A stretch of DNA of 63,859 bases from Novosphingobium sp. UBA6272. GTDB taxonomy: Bacteria; Pseudomonadota; Alphaproteobacteria; Sphingomonadales; Sphingomonadaceae. Below the pieces are notes generated by a model that searched no databases, was not told where the DNA came from, and saw only the letters and a list, made by a program, of their open reading frames with translations. This document shows, piece by piece, positions 8,805 to 17,304 of the stretch (positions are counted from its first letter, which is position 1; each line of letters starts with the position of its first letter). The position numbers and the translations under genes are program-made. Where the stretch lies: the NCBI RefSeq assembly GCF_002440635.1, contig NZ_DJUW01000012.1, forward strand, positions 1 through 63,859, in the 5' to 3' direction.

Positions 8805-9536
8805 ATGGACTGGCAGAGCACTTCCGTCGAAGGGATAGCCCGTTTGGCCGATGAAACGCCTGAAACGTCAAATGGCTCCGGACACCGGGCGCGGCTGCGC
8901 GCGCGGCTGTTGAACGGCGGCGATGGCGCGCTGGCCGATTACGAAATGCTCGAATACCTGTTGATGACTGCGATCCCGCGCAGGGACGTGAAACCGCTGG
9001 CGAAAAGTCTGCTGACCCGGTTCGGCGGGCTCGCCGCGGTGTTCAATGCCGATCCCACCGCACTGGCGAAACACCCCGGGATGGGTGAAACCAGCGCCGC
9101 TGCGATCAAGATCGTCGCGCTCGCCACCCGCCGCCTCGCCCGCACCGGAGTGCAGGACCAGCCGGTGCTGGCCAGCTGGCAGGCGCTGATCGATTATCTG
9201 ACGGTCGACATGGCGCACCTCAACCACGAACGGGTCCGGGTGCTCTACCTCGATACCCGCAACCGGCTGGTCAGCGACGAATTGCTGTCCGAAGGCTCGC
9301 TTGACGAGGCGGCGATCCATCCGCGCGAGGTGGTCAAGAAGGCGCTCGATCTGGGCGCGGCGGCGCTGATCATGGTCCACAACCATCCCTCCGGCTCGCC
9401 GGAACCGAGCCGGGCCGACATCCAGATCACCAACAAGATCGCCGAAGCAGCCCGGCTGCTGGGGATCACGCTGCATGACCACGTGATCATCGGCAAGGAA
9501 GGCCACGTCAGCCTGCGCGCCAAGGGGCTGGTGTGA
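8805..9536 (+). CDS. radC: RadC family JAB1/MPN-domain protein
   Basis: A 243-residue RadC. The N-terminal UPF0758 helical region contains a helix-hairpin-helix-like segment (ALAKHPGMGETSAAAIKIVAL, about residues 86-106). The C-terminal JAMM domain carries HNHPSG at residues 192-197 and the metal-binding aspartate D205 (HxHx7-10D pattern). Despite the name, radC is no longer thought to be required for DNA repair in E. coli; its role is unknown. The gene is divergent from ydbH with only 37 bases between starts. Confidence 0.9.
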   Translation: MDWQSTSVEGIARLADETPETSNGSGHRARLRARLLNGGDGALADYEMLEYLLMTAIPRRDVKPLAKSLLTRFGGLAAVFNADPTALAKHPGMGETSAAAIKIVALATRRLARTGVQDQPVLASWQALIDYLTVDMAHLNHERVRVLYLDTRNRLVSDELLSEGSLDEAAIHPREVVKKALDLGAAALIMVHNHPSGSPEPSRADIQITNKIAEAARLLGITLHDHVIIGKEGHVSLRAKGLV

Positions 9537-9547
9537 AGACGCGTGGC

Positions 9548-9626
9548 CTTCGACAGGCTCAGGCTGAGCGGTCTTTTGCCGTCGCGCGGCTTTTCCCATG
9601 CTCCGCTCGTGCTGAGCCTGTCGAAG
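9548..9626. repeat. paired inverted repeat, CTTCGACAGGCTCAG family
   Basis: Perfect 15-bp arms CTTCGACAGGCTCAG (9548-9562) and CTGAGCCTGTCGAAG (9612-9626) enclose 49 bases, with an inner GAGCGG/CCGCTC extension. A one-mismatch copy of the right arm, also followed by CACC, lies at 54794-54808. It fills the gap between radC and the NRDE gene. The pattern fits a dispersed REP-like intergenic element. Confidence 0.8.
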
Positions 9627-9654
9627 CACCATCCACGCCCTCGCGTTTCAAGCC

Positions 9655-10359
9655 ATGTGCGTAGCCGCGATCGCCTGGCGCGCGCATCCGCGCTGGCCGC
9701 TGGTCGCGATCGGCAACCGCGACGAGTTTCACGAAAGGCCGACCGCGCCGCTCGCTGAATGGGCCGATGGCCGGATCATCGCCGGGCGCGATCTGCAGGC
9801 CGGCGGGACCTGGCTGGGAGTGGCGCAAGGCCGCTTCGGCCTGGTCACCAACCTGCGGGTGCCGGGCTATCCCCGGCCTGAGCTCGCCTCGCGCGGGGCC
9901 TTGGTGACCGACTGGCTGCGCGGCAATGCGCCGGCCGAGATCGAAACGATGAACCCGTTCAACCTGTGGCTGGTTGACCAGGAACGGCTGCAGTTCGTCT
10001 CCAACCATCCCGTTCCTGAGCATATGGAGCTGGAGGCCGGCATTCACGGCCTGTCCAACGGCGCGCACGGCGACCGCTGGTTCAAGACCGCACGGCTGGA
10101 GGCAGCACTGGCGGAATGGTTCGCCACCGATGCAGCGCCGGAAGTCCTGTTCGACGCGCTGGCTGACCGAACCCCGCAATCGGCCGATCCGGAAGATGCG
10201 TTCTCATCGGTGTTCATCCGCAATCCGACTTACGGAACGCGTTGTTCGACCGTGGTGCTGGTCGATGCGCAAGGATATGGCCGGATCACCGAGCGCCGCT
10301 TCGATGCCTCGGGCGAACGGACCGAAGAAACCGCGCTGCAATTTGGCTGGCCAGTCTAA
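9655..10359 (+). CDS. NRDE family (TANGO2-like) protein
   Basis: A 234-residue protein with the defining NRDE motif (IGNRDEFHERPTAP, about residues 19-32) and an N-terminal cysteine directly after Met (MCVAAIAW), as in Ntn-hydrolase-like folds. GGTWLGV and GLVTNLR are also conserved in the family. The eukaryotic relative TANGO2 has been linked to Golgi organisation and to heme/lipid handling; the bacterial role is uncertain. Its stop overlaps the stop of the convergent GH125 gene by two bases. Confidence 0.82.
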   Translation: MCVAAIAWRAHPRWPLVAIGNRDEFHERPTAPLAEWADGRIIAGRDLQAGGTWLGVAQGRFGLVTNLRVPGYPRPELASRGALVTDWLRGNAPAEIETMNPFNLWLVDQERLQFVSNHPVPEHMELEAGIHGLSNGAHGDRWFKTARLEAALAEWFATDAAPEVLFDALADRTPQSADPEDAFSSVFIRNPTYGTRCSTVVLVDAQGYGRITERRFDASGERTEETALQFGWPV

Positions 10360-11798
10360 GTGTACTCCGCCGCCAGCAGGTGCGGCCGCTCCTTCGCCAC
10401 CTTGATCACCAGTTCGCCGAACAGGCCGTTGACCCAGGCGAACCAGTGGCGGGTGAATTTCGCAGGATCGTCCTTGTCGAAAGCTTCGTGCATGAAGCCG
10501 GTGCCGGCGTGGCTATTGCGCAAGGTCTTCAGGCTCCAGGCTATCACCTCGTCGCTGTCACTCGATAGCGCGCGAACGATGATCGACATCGGCCAGACCT
10601 GTCCCTCGCCGATATGCGGCCCGCCGATCCCTTCTGCCGCACGGCCGCGGAAGAACCAAGGGTTGGCCTCGCTCCACACCGCGTCGGCGGTGGTCCGCCA
10701 AAAAGGATAGTCGGCCGGCAGGCAGCGCAGATAGGCAAGGCCCAGCAGCGAGGGAACGTTGGCATCGTCCATGAACAGGTGGTTGCCATAGCCGTCGGTC
10801 TCATAGGCCAGCACCTGCCGCCCATCGGGCAGTTGCATGACGCCATGCGCGAACACCGCCGCCTCAACCTCGGCGGCCAATGCCGTCGCTTCGGCAGCCA
10901 GCGCCTCGTCCTTCAGCACCGCGCGGGCCATTTCGGCCAGTTCGCGCAAGGTCGCGACCGCGAACAGGTTGCCGGGAATGTTGCAGGGAAAGGTGCAGGC
11001 GTCGTCTGAGGGGCGGAACGCGGAGTGGATCAGGCCGTGCTTTTTGGTCGGCACCCCCACCCCGGCCAGCGTCGTCTCGGTCGGCTGGGTGCTCTGGCGC
11101 TGGAACCGGTAGGGACCGGGGCCGGTGAAACGCTGCTGCTCCTTGAAGGTAGCGACAATCGTCTTGGCTGCCTGCACCCAGGTTGCATCAAACGGCTCCA
11201 CATCGCCGCTGGCCTGCCAATAGTCGTGCGCGAGGCGCAGAACATAGCACAGCGAATCGACCTCCCACTTGCGCTCGGCCACGCCCGGTTTCATTTCGGT
11301 CCGGTCCGATTTCGACCAGTGCAGCCCCTCTTTTGAGGCCGGGTCGCGGGTGAAGGCATTGGCATAGGGATCGATCAGCACAGACCGCGCATGACGGCGG
11401 ATCAGCCCGCGATAGAGTTGCTGCAAATTCTCGTCACCATGCACCAGATGGAGGTACGGTCGCAGCTGCGCCGCCGAATCGCGCAGCCACAGCGCGTCGA
11501 TATCGCCGGTGATGACAAAGGCATCGGCCTTGCCACCGGCCTGGCCCATGAACACCGTGGTATCGAGCGTGTTGGGAAAACAGTTGCCGAACATCCAGCG
11601 CAGTTCGGGGTCCTTGATCAGCCCCGAAACCCGGTCAATCTCCTGCTCCACCGCTTTGCTGACAAATCGGCGCTGGGCCGGGGCGGGACGGTTGGATTGC
11701 ATTTGTCGGACCTCCTGCGCACGCAGCCCGCGCGGCACAAGCAACGCCGCTGCTCCGGCAGCGAGGAAGGCACGGCGTTGAAATACGGGCGATTGCAC
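10356..11798 (-). CDS. glycoside hydrolase family 125 exo-alpha-mannosidase, Tat-exported
   Basis: A 480-residue protein with a twin-arginine-like signal (QRRAFLAAGAAALLV) followed by the DUF1237/GH125 domain over the rest of its length. Recognisable blocks are FPNTLDTTV, the active-site stretch DIDALWLRDSAAQLRPYL, KWEVDSLCYVLRLAHDYW and GGPHIGEGQVWPMSI. GH125 enzymes are metal-independent, inverting exo-alpha-1,6-mannosidases. The start is a GTG. No other carbohydrate genes are adjacent, so the source of mannosides (host, fungal or own glycans) is unknown. It converges on the NRDE gene. Confidence 0.86.
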   Translation of the reverse strand: MQSPVFQRRAFLAAGAAALLVPRGLRAQEVRQMQSNRPAPAQRRFVSKAVEQEIDRVSGLIKDPELRWMFGNCFPNTLDTTVFMGQAGGKADAFVITGDIDALWLRDSAAQLRPYLHLVHGDENLQQLYRGLIRRHARSVLIDPYANAFTRDPASKEGLHWSKSDRTEMKPGVAERKWEVDSLCYVLRLAHDYWQASGDVEPFDATWVQAAKTIVATFKEQQRFTGPGPYRFQRQSTQPTETTLAGVGVPTKKHGLIHSAFRPSDDACTFPCNIPGNLFAVATLRELAEMARAVLKDEALAAEATALAAEVEAAVFAHGVMQLPDGRQVLAYETDGYGNHLFMDDANVPSLLGLAYLRCLPADYPFWRTTADAVWSEANPWFFRGRAAEGIGGPHIGEGQVWPMSIIVRALSSDSDEVIAWSLKTLRNSHAGTGFMHEAFDKDDPAKFTRHWFAWVNGLFGELVIKVAKERPHLLAAEYT

Positions 11799-11907
11799 TG
11801 GAGTCTTGGTGGCTTGTGCAGGGAGCGTTGTCCAGATTTGGTTCGTGCAAATAATCCCTCCCCATCCTCTTTCTCCATGCTAGCCTCCCTCCCAAAGGAG
11901 AGCGCCC

Positions 11908-12594
11908 ATGTCCGTCCAGCAGCCCGATGGCATTCATCACATCGCGATCATGTCGGCCAACATGAAAGAGCAGCTGACCTTCTTCACCCAGGTCATGGGC
12001 TTCCCGCTGGTTGGACTGTTCGAGATGCACGGGGTGCCGGGCGGCAAGCATGCCTTCCTGCGGATGGATGAAGACAGCTTCTTCTCGGTGGTCGAACTGG
12101 CCGGGATCGGCGAAATTCCTTCCACCCTCGGGATCACCCATGCCGGCACCGGGGCGGGCAAGTGTGCTGCCGGGGTGACCCAGCACATTGCCTTCCGCGT
12201 GCCCGACGAAGCGGGGCTGATCGCGATGCGCGACCGGATCCGCAGCCACGGCGTCCCCGCGATCGGGCCGATTGGCCACGGCTTCTGCAAGTCGATCTAC
12301 TTCGCCGGGCCCGAAGGGCTGACACTGGAAGTGAGCTTTGCGGTCAGCAAGGTCGATCCGGCGCGCTGGGTCGATCCAAAGATGCTGGATGATTGCGGCA
12401 TTACCGACGACGAGGCGCAGGCCATGCTCAACCCTGCTCCCTGCACAACCACCAGCCCGGTCGCGCAGCCAGCCTTTGATCCGGCCAAGCCGCAGCTCGC
12501 CTATCCGCCCGAAACGCTCAAAGCGATCCTGGCCGCGCCCGATGCCGCGATCACGATGCAAGGATCCTATGACGAACCACCGGTCGCAGCCTGA
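11908..12594 (+). CDS. VOC superfamily (glyoxalase/extradiol dioxygenase-like) protein
   Basis: A 228-residue protein with one paired VOC module: GIHHIAIMSANMKEQLTFFTQVMGF at the N-terminus, then QHIAFRVPDEAGL and LTLEVSF, giving the usual His/His/Glu metal ligands. About 75 further C-terminal residues (Pro/Ala-rich with KAILAAPDAAITMQG) follow the module. AAAGGAG lies 7 bases before the ATG. The last 26 bases overlap the following PhyH-type gene, implying coupled translation and a common pathway. Substrate is unknown. Confidence 0.8.
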   Translation: MSVQQPDGIHHIAIMSANMKEQLTFFTQVMGFPLVGLFEMHGVPGGKHAFLRMDEDSFFSVVELAGIGEIPSTLGITHAGTGAGKCAAGVTQHIAFRVPDEAGLIAMRDRIRSHGVPAIGPIGHGFCKSIYFAGPEGLTLEVSFAVSKVDPARWVDPKMLDDCGITDDEAQAMLNPAPCTTTSPVAQPAFDPAKPQLAYPPETLKAILAAPDAAITMQGSYDEPPVAA

Positions 12595-13225
12595 CGCAGC
12601 AATGACAGCAATCGCAGATCAGGGTTATGCACTACTGCCCGGTGCGGTTCCGCCCGAACTGGTCGAGGCAGCGCGCGCGGCGTTCGAGGCGGGCTACCTT
12701 CCCCCGGACCAGTGGCCCGTCCCGCGCGATCCCGAATGGCGGCTGGCCCAGGTCGATCTCGATCCGGCGGTCCAGGCAATCTGCCACTTGCCGGCCGTGC
12801 TGGAGCAGGTCGGCGCGCTGATCGAGGCGCCATTTTTCCTGATGCAGATCGACGGGCGCGATCCCCGGCCCGGCAACAGGTGCCAGCCGCTGCACCGCGA
12901 CGCGCCGGGGGCGGAGCATCCCTTCGCCATCGCGATGGTCTTTCTCGATGATTACGGCCCGGACAACGGCGCGACGCAGCTTGTCCCCGCCACCCACCGC
13001 GGCAGCGATGACGGTGAAGCCATGGTGCTGGCGGGCCGGGCCGGGGACATCGCCGTGCTCGATGCCAACTTGCTCCACGGCGGCACCAGCAACACCAGCG
13101 GTGCCCCGCGGCGTTCGCTGCTGATCACCTGGGCCGATACCCGGCTGCGCGAGGAACTGGTCACAACCGAGAAACTGCGCGGCGTGCGGATGGATACCGG
13201 CGAAGTGTTCGTGCCGACAGCCTGA
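12569..13225 (+). CDS. phytanoyl-CoA dioxygenase family (PhyH) protein
   Basis: A 218-residue Fe(II)/2-oxoglutarate oxygenase-like protein. The facial triad is visible as H109-R-D111 (PLHRDAPG) and the distal H170 (NLLHGGTSN). R181/R182 (RRSLLITW) are placed to bind 2-oxoglutarate. It is shorter than typical PhyH (about 280). The start at 12569 is favoured over ATG 12602 because AAGGA precedes it with about 6 bases of spacing; it overlaps the VOC gene by 26 bases. The substrate is not predictable. Confidence 0.77.
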   Translation: MTNHRSQPDAAMTAIADQGYALLPGAVPPELVEAARAAFEAGYLPPDQWPVPRDPEWRLAQVDLDPAVQAICHLPAVLEQVGALIEAPFFLMQIDGRDPRPGNRCQPLHRDAPGAEHPFAIAMVFLDDYGPDNGATQLVPATHRGSDDGEAMVLAGRAGDIAVLDANLLHGGTSNTSGAPRRSLLITWADTRLREELVTTEKLRGVRMDTGEVFVPTA

Positions 13226-13330
13226 AATTGATCACTACTCGCGCCTGAAAAACGGACTCGGCCTTGTCCGATTTCGCTTGCCTTACAATCCGGCTTCGTC
13301 ACTATCCGTTGGAATAACGGAGAAATTGAA

Positions 13331-13957
13331 GTGTCCGCGCTACTGGCCCCGGAGAACACGCCTTTCGCGGTTTCCTTGGCGATATTGGTCCTGCTGGTCC
13401 TCGTTCAGGTTATTGGACTCGGCCACATTGTCCCGGACCCCGATTTCGATTCGGACGTACCAGGTGGGCACGCCGACCTTGGCGGCGGACTTGCCAGCCT
13501 GTTCGGTTTTGGCCGGGTTCCTCTGATTGTCTGGCTTTCCTGCTTCCTCGCCTGCTTCGGCCTGCTCGGTCTTTCGCTGCAGGAACTGTTCGCCGGACTC
13601 TTCGGCGCGCCTTTCGCGGCTCCGGCCGCCAGCGGCGCGGCGCTGATGGCGGCGGTGCCGGCCAATGCCGTGATCACGCGGCTGCTGGGAGCAGTCTGGC
13701 CGAGTGATGAGACCACGGCAGTGCCGATCGACGCCTTGGTGGGCTGCCGGGGCAGCATTGCGGTTGGCCGGGCCAGCCGCGGCAATCCTGCCCGCGCCGT
13801 GGTTCGCGATATCCACGGGCAGATGCACAACGTGATGGTTGAGCCTCACCACGACAATGCCGCTTTCGGCGAAGGGGAAGAAGTGTTCCTTGTTCGCCGT
13901 GAGGGGGAAATTTTCTACGCGCTTGATGGCCAAGGGCCGATCAAGCTGACTGACTGA
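13331..13957 (+). CDS. YqiJ-like inner-membrane protein with OB-fold domain
   Basis: A 208-residue protein with two hydrophobic segments near the N-terminus (about residues 13-31 and 60-85). The soluble C-terminal domain (DALVGCRGSIAVGRASRGNPARAVVRD...EGEEVFLVRREG) is NfeD/OB-fold-like. In E. coli, yqiJ is paired with the flotillin gene yqiK, and here a flotillin gene starts 11 bases downstream. The start is a GTG at 13331 preceded by ACGGAGA. It probably anchors or organises flotillin microdomains. Confidence 0.78.
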   Translation: MSALLAPENTPFAVSLAILVLLVLVQVIGLGHIVPDPDFDSDVPGGHADLGGGLASLFGFGRVPLIVWLSCFLACFGLLGLSLQELFAGLFGAPFAAPAASGAALMAAVPANAVITRLLGAVWPSDETTAVPIDALVGCRGSIAVGRASRGNPARAVVRDIHGQMHNVMVEPHHDNAAFGEGEEVFLVRREGEIFYALDGQGPIKLTD

Positions 13958-13968
13958 CAGAGGACAAT

Positions 13969-15690
13969 ATGGAACTTGAACGCCTTGGTACGATCGGCAT
14001 CTATGCGGGCACCGGCCTTGCCGTCCTGCTGATCATCGCCTTCACAATCACCCGGCTCTATCGCCGCGCAACCAAGGAAGTCGGCTTCGTCCGCACCGGG
14101 TTTGGCGGCGAAAAGGTCGTGATCAACGGCGGGGCACTGGTCCTGCCCGTGCTGCACGAAACCATGCCAGTCAACATGAACACGGTGCGGCTGGCGGTGG
14201 AGCGCAAGAACACCGACGCATTGATCACGCTCGACCGTCTGCGGATCGACGTGAAAGCCGAATTCTACGTCCGGGTCCGCCCGGATGCCAATGCCATCGC
14301 CATGGCCGCGCAGACGCTGGGTCAGCGGACGATGAATCCCGAACTGCTGAAGGACCTGGTCGAAGGGAAATTCGTCGACGCGTTGCGTTCGGTCGCGGCG
14401 GGAATGACGATGAACCAGCTCCACGAACAGCGCGCCGACTTCGTCCAGAAAGTGCAGCAGGTATCTTCGAACGACTTGGCGATGAACGGGCTGGAGCTCG
14501 AATCGGTCTCGTTGACCGGGCTCGACCAGACCAGCATCGAGCATTTCAACGCCAACAACGCCTTCGACGCCGAAGGCTTGACCAAGCTGACCGAGCAGAT
14601 CGAACTGCGCCGCAAGGCCCGCAACGATATCGAGCAGGATACCCGGGTCCAGATCGAGCAGAAAAACCTCTCGGCCTCGCAGCAATCGTTCCAGATCGCC
14701 CGCGATAACGAGTTTGCCCGGCTGGAGCAGGAGCGCGAGATTGAAATGCGCCGGGCCGAGCAGGCAGCCGAAGTCGCCCGCGAGCAGGCCAAGCGCAACC
14801 AGGAGGCTGAGGCCGCGCGGATCGAAGCCAAGAAAATGGTCGACAGCCAGCAGATCGAGGCGGACCGTGCCGTTCAGGAAGCCAAGATCGCGCAGGAACA
14901 GGCAATCGAAATCGCCCGCCAGGAGCAGCAGATCGCGGTCCAGAACAAGAGCCGCGAGGAAAGCCAGGCCAAGGCCGAGGCTGACGAGGCTCGGGCCAAG
15001 TCGGCGGCTGCCGAAGAACAGGTCACCACTGCCCGCGAAACCGAGATCGCCGAGCGCCACAAGAGCATCGAACTGATCGAAGCGGCCAAAGCGGCCGAGC
15101 GCGACGCGATCAAGGTAAAGGTCGAAGCCCAGGCCGAAAAGGAGGCCGCCGCCAACCGCGCCGAGGCGGTGCGGATGGAGGCCGAAGGTGCGGCCGAAGC
15201 CGAAAAGCTGCGCGCCGAAGCAAACCGGGTCCGCTTCGAAGTCGAAGCCGCCGGGCAGCGCGCGATCAACGAGGCGGCCAACCTGCTCTCGTCCGACCAG
15301 ATGTCGCTACAGACCAAGATGGCGCTGCTCAAGGTCCTGCCCGAACTGGTCCGCGAAAGCGCCCGCCCGCTTGAGGCGATCGATTCGATCAAGATCGTCC
15401 AGGTCGATGGTTTGACCCAGAACGGCGGGACGAAGGGCGCCGGCGGGGCTGCACCGGCGGGAAACGGCAATCTCGCCAGTGATGCGCTCTCGGCAGCACT
15501 AACCTACCGGGCGCAGGCCCCGATCATCGACGGCCTTATGAAAGAGCTGGGGCTTGATGGTGGTTCAATCGAAGGTCTGGTTCGCCAGGCCAACAGCGAA
15601 CAGCCAGGTGCGGCTGCCGAGCCGACCAAGACGGTGCGCAAAGCGAAATCGACCGGGGCATCGTCTACGCCGGCAGAAGAAGAGGAGTGA
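13969..15690 (+). CDS. flotillin family protein (YqiK-like)
   Basis: A 573-residue scaffold protein. It has an N-terminal membrane span (about residues 9-28), an SPFH/Band 7 domain (about 40-210), then a very long Glu/Ala/Lys/Gln coiled coil (about 215-435, e.g. AEQAAEVAREQAKRNQEAEA). A flotillin C-terminal domain follows, with an acidic tail. Flotillins oligomerise in detergent-resistant membrane microdomains. It forms a two-gene operon with the YqiJ-like gene. Confidence 0.9.
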   Translation: MELERLGTIGIYAGTGLAVLLIIAFTITRLYRRATKEVGFVRTGFGGEKVVINGGALVLPVLHETMPVNMNTVRLAVERKNTDALITLDRLRIDVKAEFYVRVRPDANAIAMAAQTLGQRTMNPELLKDLVEGKFVDALRSVAAGMTMNQLHEQRADFVQKVQQVSSNDLAMNGLELESVSLTGLDQTSIEHFNANNAFDAEGLTKLTEQIELRRKARNDIEQDTRVQIEQKNLSASQQSFQIARDNEFARLEQEREIEMRRAEQAAEVAREQAKRNQEAEAARIEAKKMVDSQQIEADRAVQEAKIAQEQAIEIARQEQQIAVQNKSREESQAKAEADEARAKSAAAEEQVTTARETEIAERHKSIELIEAAKAAERDAIKVKVEAQAEKEAAANRAEAVRMEAEGAAEAEKLRAEANRVRFEVEAAGQRAINEAANLLSSDQMSLQTKMALLKVLPELVRESARPLEAIDSIKIVQVDGLTQNGGTKGAGGAAPAGNGNLASDALSAALTYRAQAPIIDGLMKELGLDGGSIEGLVRQANSEQPGAAAEPTKTVRKAKSTGASSTPAEEEE

Positions 15691-15808
15691 TCGGAACCGC
15701 CGGTGTCGTGATTACGATTGCGGCACCGGTGATCCTTGGCGGCAGATGCTTGCCTTTGCTCCACCCGCACCCTAGCGGCTGCGGCACACCCGCTTAGGAG
15801 TCGAAAGC

Positions 15809-17122
15809 ATGGTCCCCCGTTATGCCCGCCCTGCCATGACCGCGATCTGGGAGCCCGAAGCGCGCTATCGCATCTGGTTTGAGATCGAGGCCCATGCCAC
15901 CGAGAAGTTGGGCGAACTGGGCGTTGTGCCGCCGAGCGGGGCCAAAGCGCTGTGGGACTGGTGGGCGACAAACCCCAAGATCGATGTCGCGGCGATTGAC
16001 GCGATCGAAGCAGTGACCAAGCACGACGTGATCGCCTTCCTCGATTGGGTGGCCCAGCGGGTCGGCCCGGAGGCGCGGTTCATGCACCAGGGCATGACCA
16101 GCAGCGACGTGCTCGATACCACGCTCTCGGTCCAGCTGGCCCAGGCCAGCGACCTGCTGCTCGAAGACCTCGACGCGCTGCTCGCCGCGATCAAGCGCCG
16201 CGCGCTGGAGCACAAGTATACCCCGACCATCGGCCGCAGCCACGGGATCCACGCCGAGCCGACCACTTTCGGCAAGAAACTGGCGGAAGCCTATGCTGAA
16301 TTCAGCCGCTGCAAGACACGGCTGTTGGCAGCCCGCGCCGAAGTGGCGACCTGCGCAATTTCGGGCGCGGTCGGGACCTTCGCCAATATCGATCCTTCGG
16401 TCGAAGAATACGTCGCTGAAAAGCTCGGCCTGGCGGTCGAGCCGGTTTCGACTCAAGTGATCCCGCGCGATCGCCATGCGATGTTCTTCGCCACATTGGG
16501 CGTGATCGCGAGCAGCATCGAACGGCTCGCTATCGAAGTCCGCCACCTGCAGCGCACCGAAGTGCTGGAGGCGGAGGAATACTTCGCGCCCGGGCAGAAG
16601 GGCTCGTCGGCCATGCCGCACAAGCGCAACCCGGTGCTGACCGAAAACCTCACCGGTCTCGCCCGCGTGGTCCGTTCGGCCGTGACCCCGGCGCTGGAAA
16701 ACGTCGCGCTGTGGCACGAGCGGGATATCAGCCACTCCTCGGTCGAGCGCTACATCGCCCCCGACGCGACGATCACGCTCGACTTCGCGCTCGCCCGGCT
16801 GACCGGGGTGATCGACAAGCTGCTGGTCTATCCCGAGCGGATGCAGAAGAACCTCGACAAGATGGGCGGCCTTGTCCACTCGCAGCGGGTGCTGCTGGCT
16901 TTGACCCAGGCCGGGCTGGAGCGCGACGCGAGCTACCGGCTGGTCCAGCGCAATGCCATGAAGGTCTGGGAAAGCGACGGCCAACTTAGCCTGCTCGAAC
17001 TGCTCAAGGCCGATCCTGAAGTCAGCGCGGTGATGAGCGCGGCTGAACTCGAAGAGAAGTTCAACCTCGATTACCACTTCAAGGCGATCGACACGATTTT
17101 CGAACGGGTGTTCGGGGAGTAA
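15809..17122 (+). CDS. purB: adenylosuccinate lyase
   Basis: A 437-residue fumarase/aspartase superfamily enzyme. It cleaves adenylosuccinate to AMP plus fumarate and SAICAR to AICAR in purine synthesis. The TSSDVLDT substrate loop is near residue 97, the catalytic His region GRSHGIHAEPTTFG is near residue 145, and the superfamily signature GSSAMPHKRNP is at about residues 265-275. Length is typical of the short bacterial form. ATG 15809 is used; the downstream RYARPAM agrees with family N-termini. It is transcribed alone. Confidence 0.95.
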   Translation: MVPRYARPAMTAIWEPEARYRIWFEIEAHATEKLGELGVVPPSGAKALWDWWATNPKIDVAAIDAIEAVTKHDVIAFLDWVAQRVGPEARFMHQGMTSSDVLDTTLSVQLAQASDLLLEDLDALLAAIKRRALEHKYTPTIGRSHGIHAEPTTFGKKLAEAYAEFSRCKTRLLAARAEVATCAISGAVGTFANIDPSVEEYVAEKLGLAVEPVSTQVIPRDRHAMFFATLGVIASSIERLAIEVRHLQRTEVLEAEEYFAPGQKGSSAMPHKRNPVLTENLTGLARVVRSAVTPALENVALWHERDISHSSVERYIAPDATITLDFALARLTGVIDKLLVYPERMQKNLDKMGGLVHSQRVLLALTQAGLERDASYRLVQRNAMKVWESDGQLSLLELLKADPEVSAVMSAAELEEKFNLDYHFKAIDTIFERVFGE

Positions 17123-17146
17123 GGCACCACTACGCCTTCCGGAATC

Positions 17147-17283
17147 GTCATCCTGAACTCGTTTCAGGACCCATCGGGCCGCAAGTCCAGAGCTTGGGAA
17201 AGTGGCGTGACGATAGCGTCTCAGCGTGTCACAACCCCAGGCGCCGTGACGAAGAATGGGCCCTGAAACAAGTGCAGGGTGAC
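17147..17283. repeat. paired inverted repeat, CATCCTGAACT/TTTCAGG family
   Basis: Two 28-base arms, 17147-17174 (GTCATCCTGAACTCG then TTTCAGGACCCAT) and 17256-17283, match as reverse complements with about four mismatches. They fill the 182-base gap between purB and the hydrolase gene. This looks like a second dispersed intergenic palindromic family, unrelated in sequence to the one at 9.5 kb. No other gene content is visible in the gap. Confidence 0.72.
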
Positions 17284-17304
17284 GGGAAAAGGGGACGATA
17301 GCAC

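Noticed and set aside
13915..15060. 381-codon open frame on the minus strand with Leu/Gly-rich translation
   Set aside because: Mirror of the flotillin coiled coil; its hydrophobic look comes from antisense reading of Glu/Lys/Ala codons.
15794..17077. 427-codon open frame on the minus strand
   Set aside because: Antisense to purB, which has full catalytic motifs.
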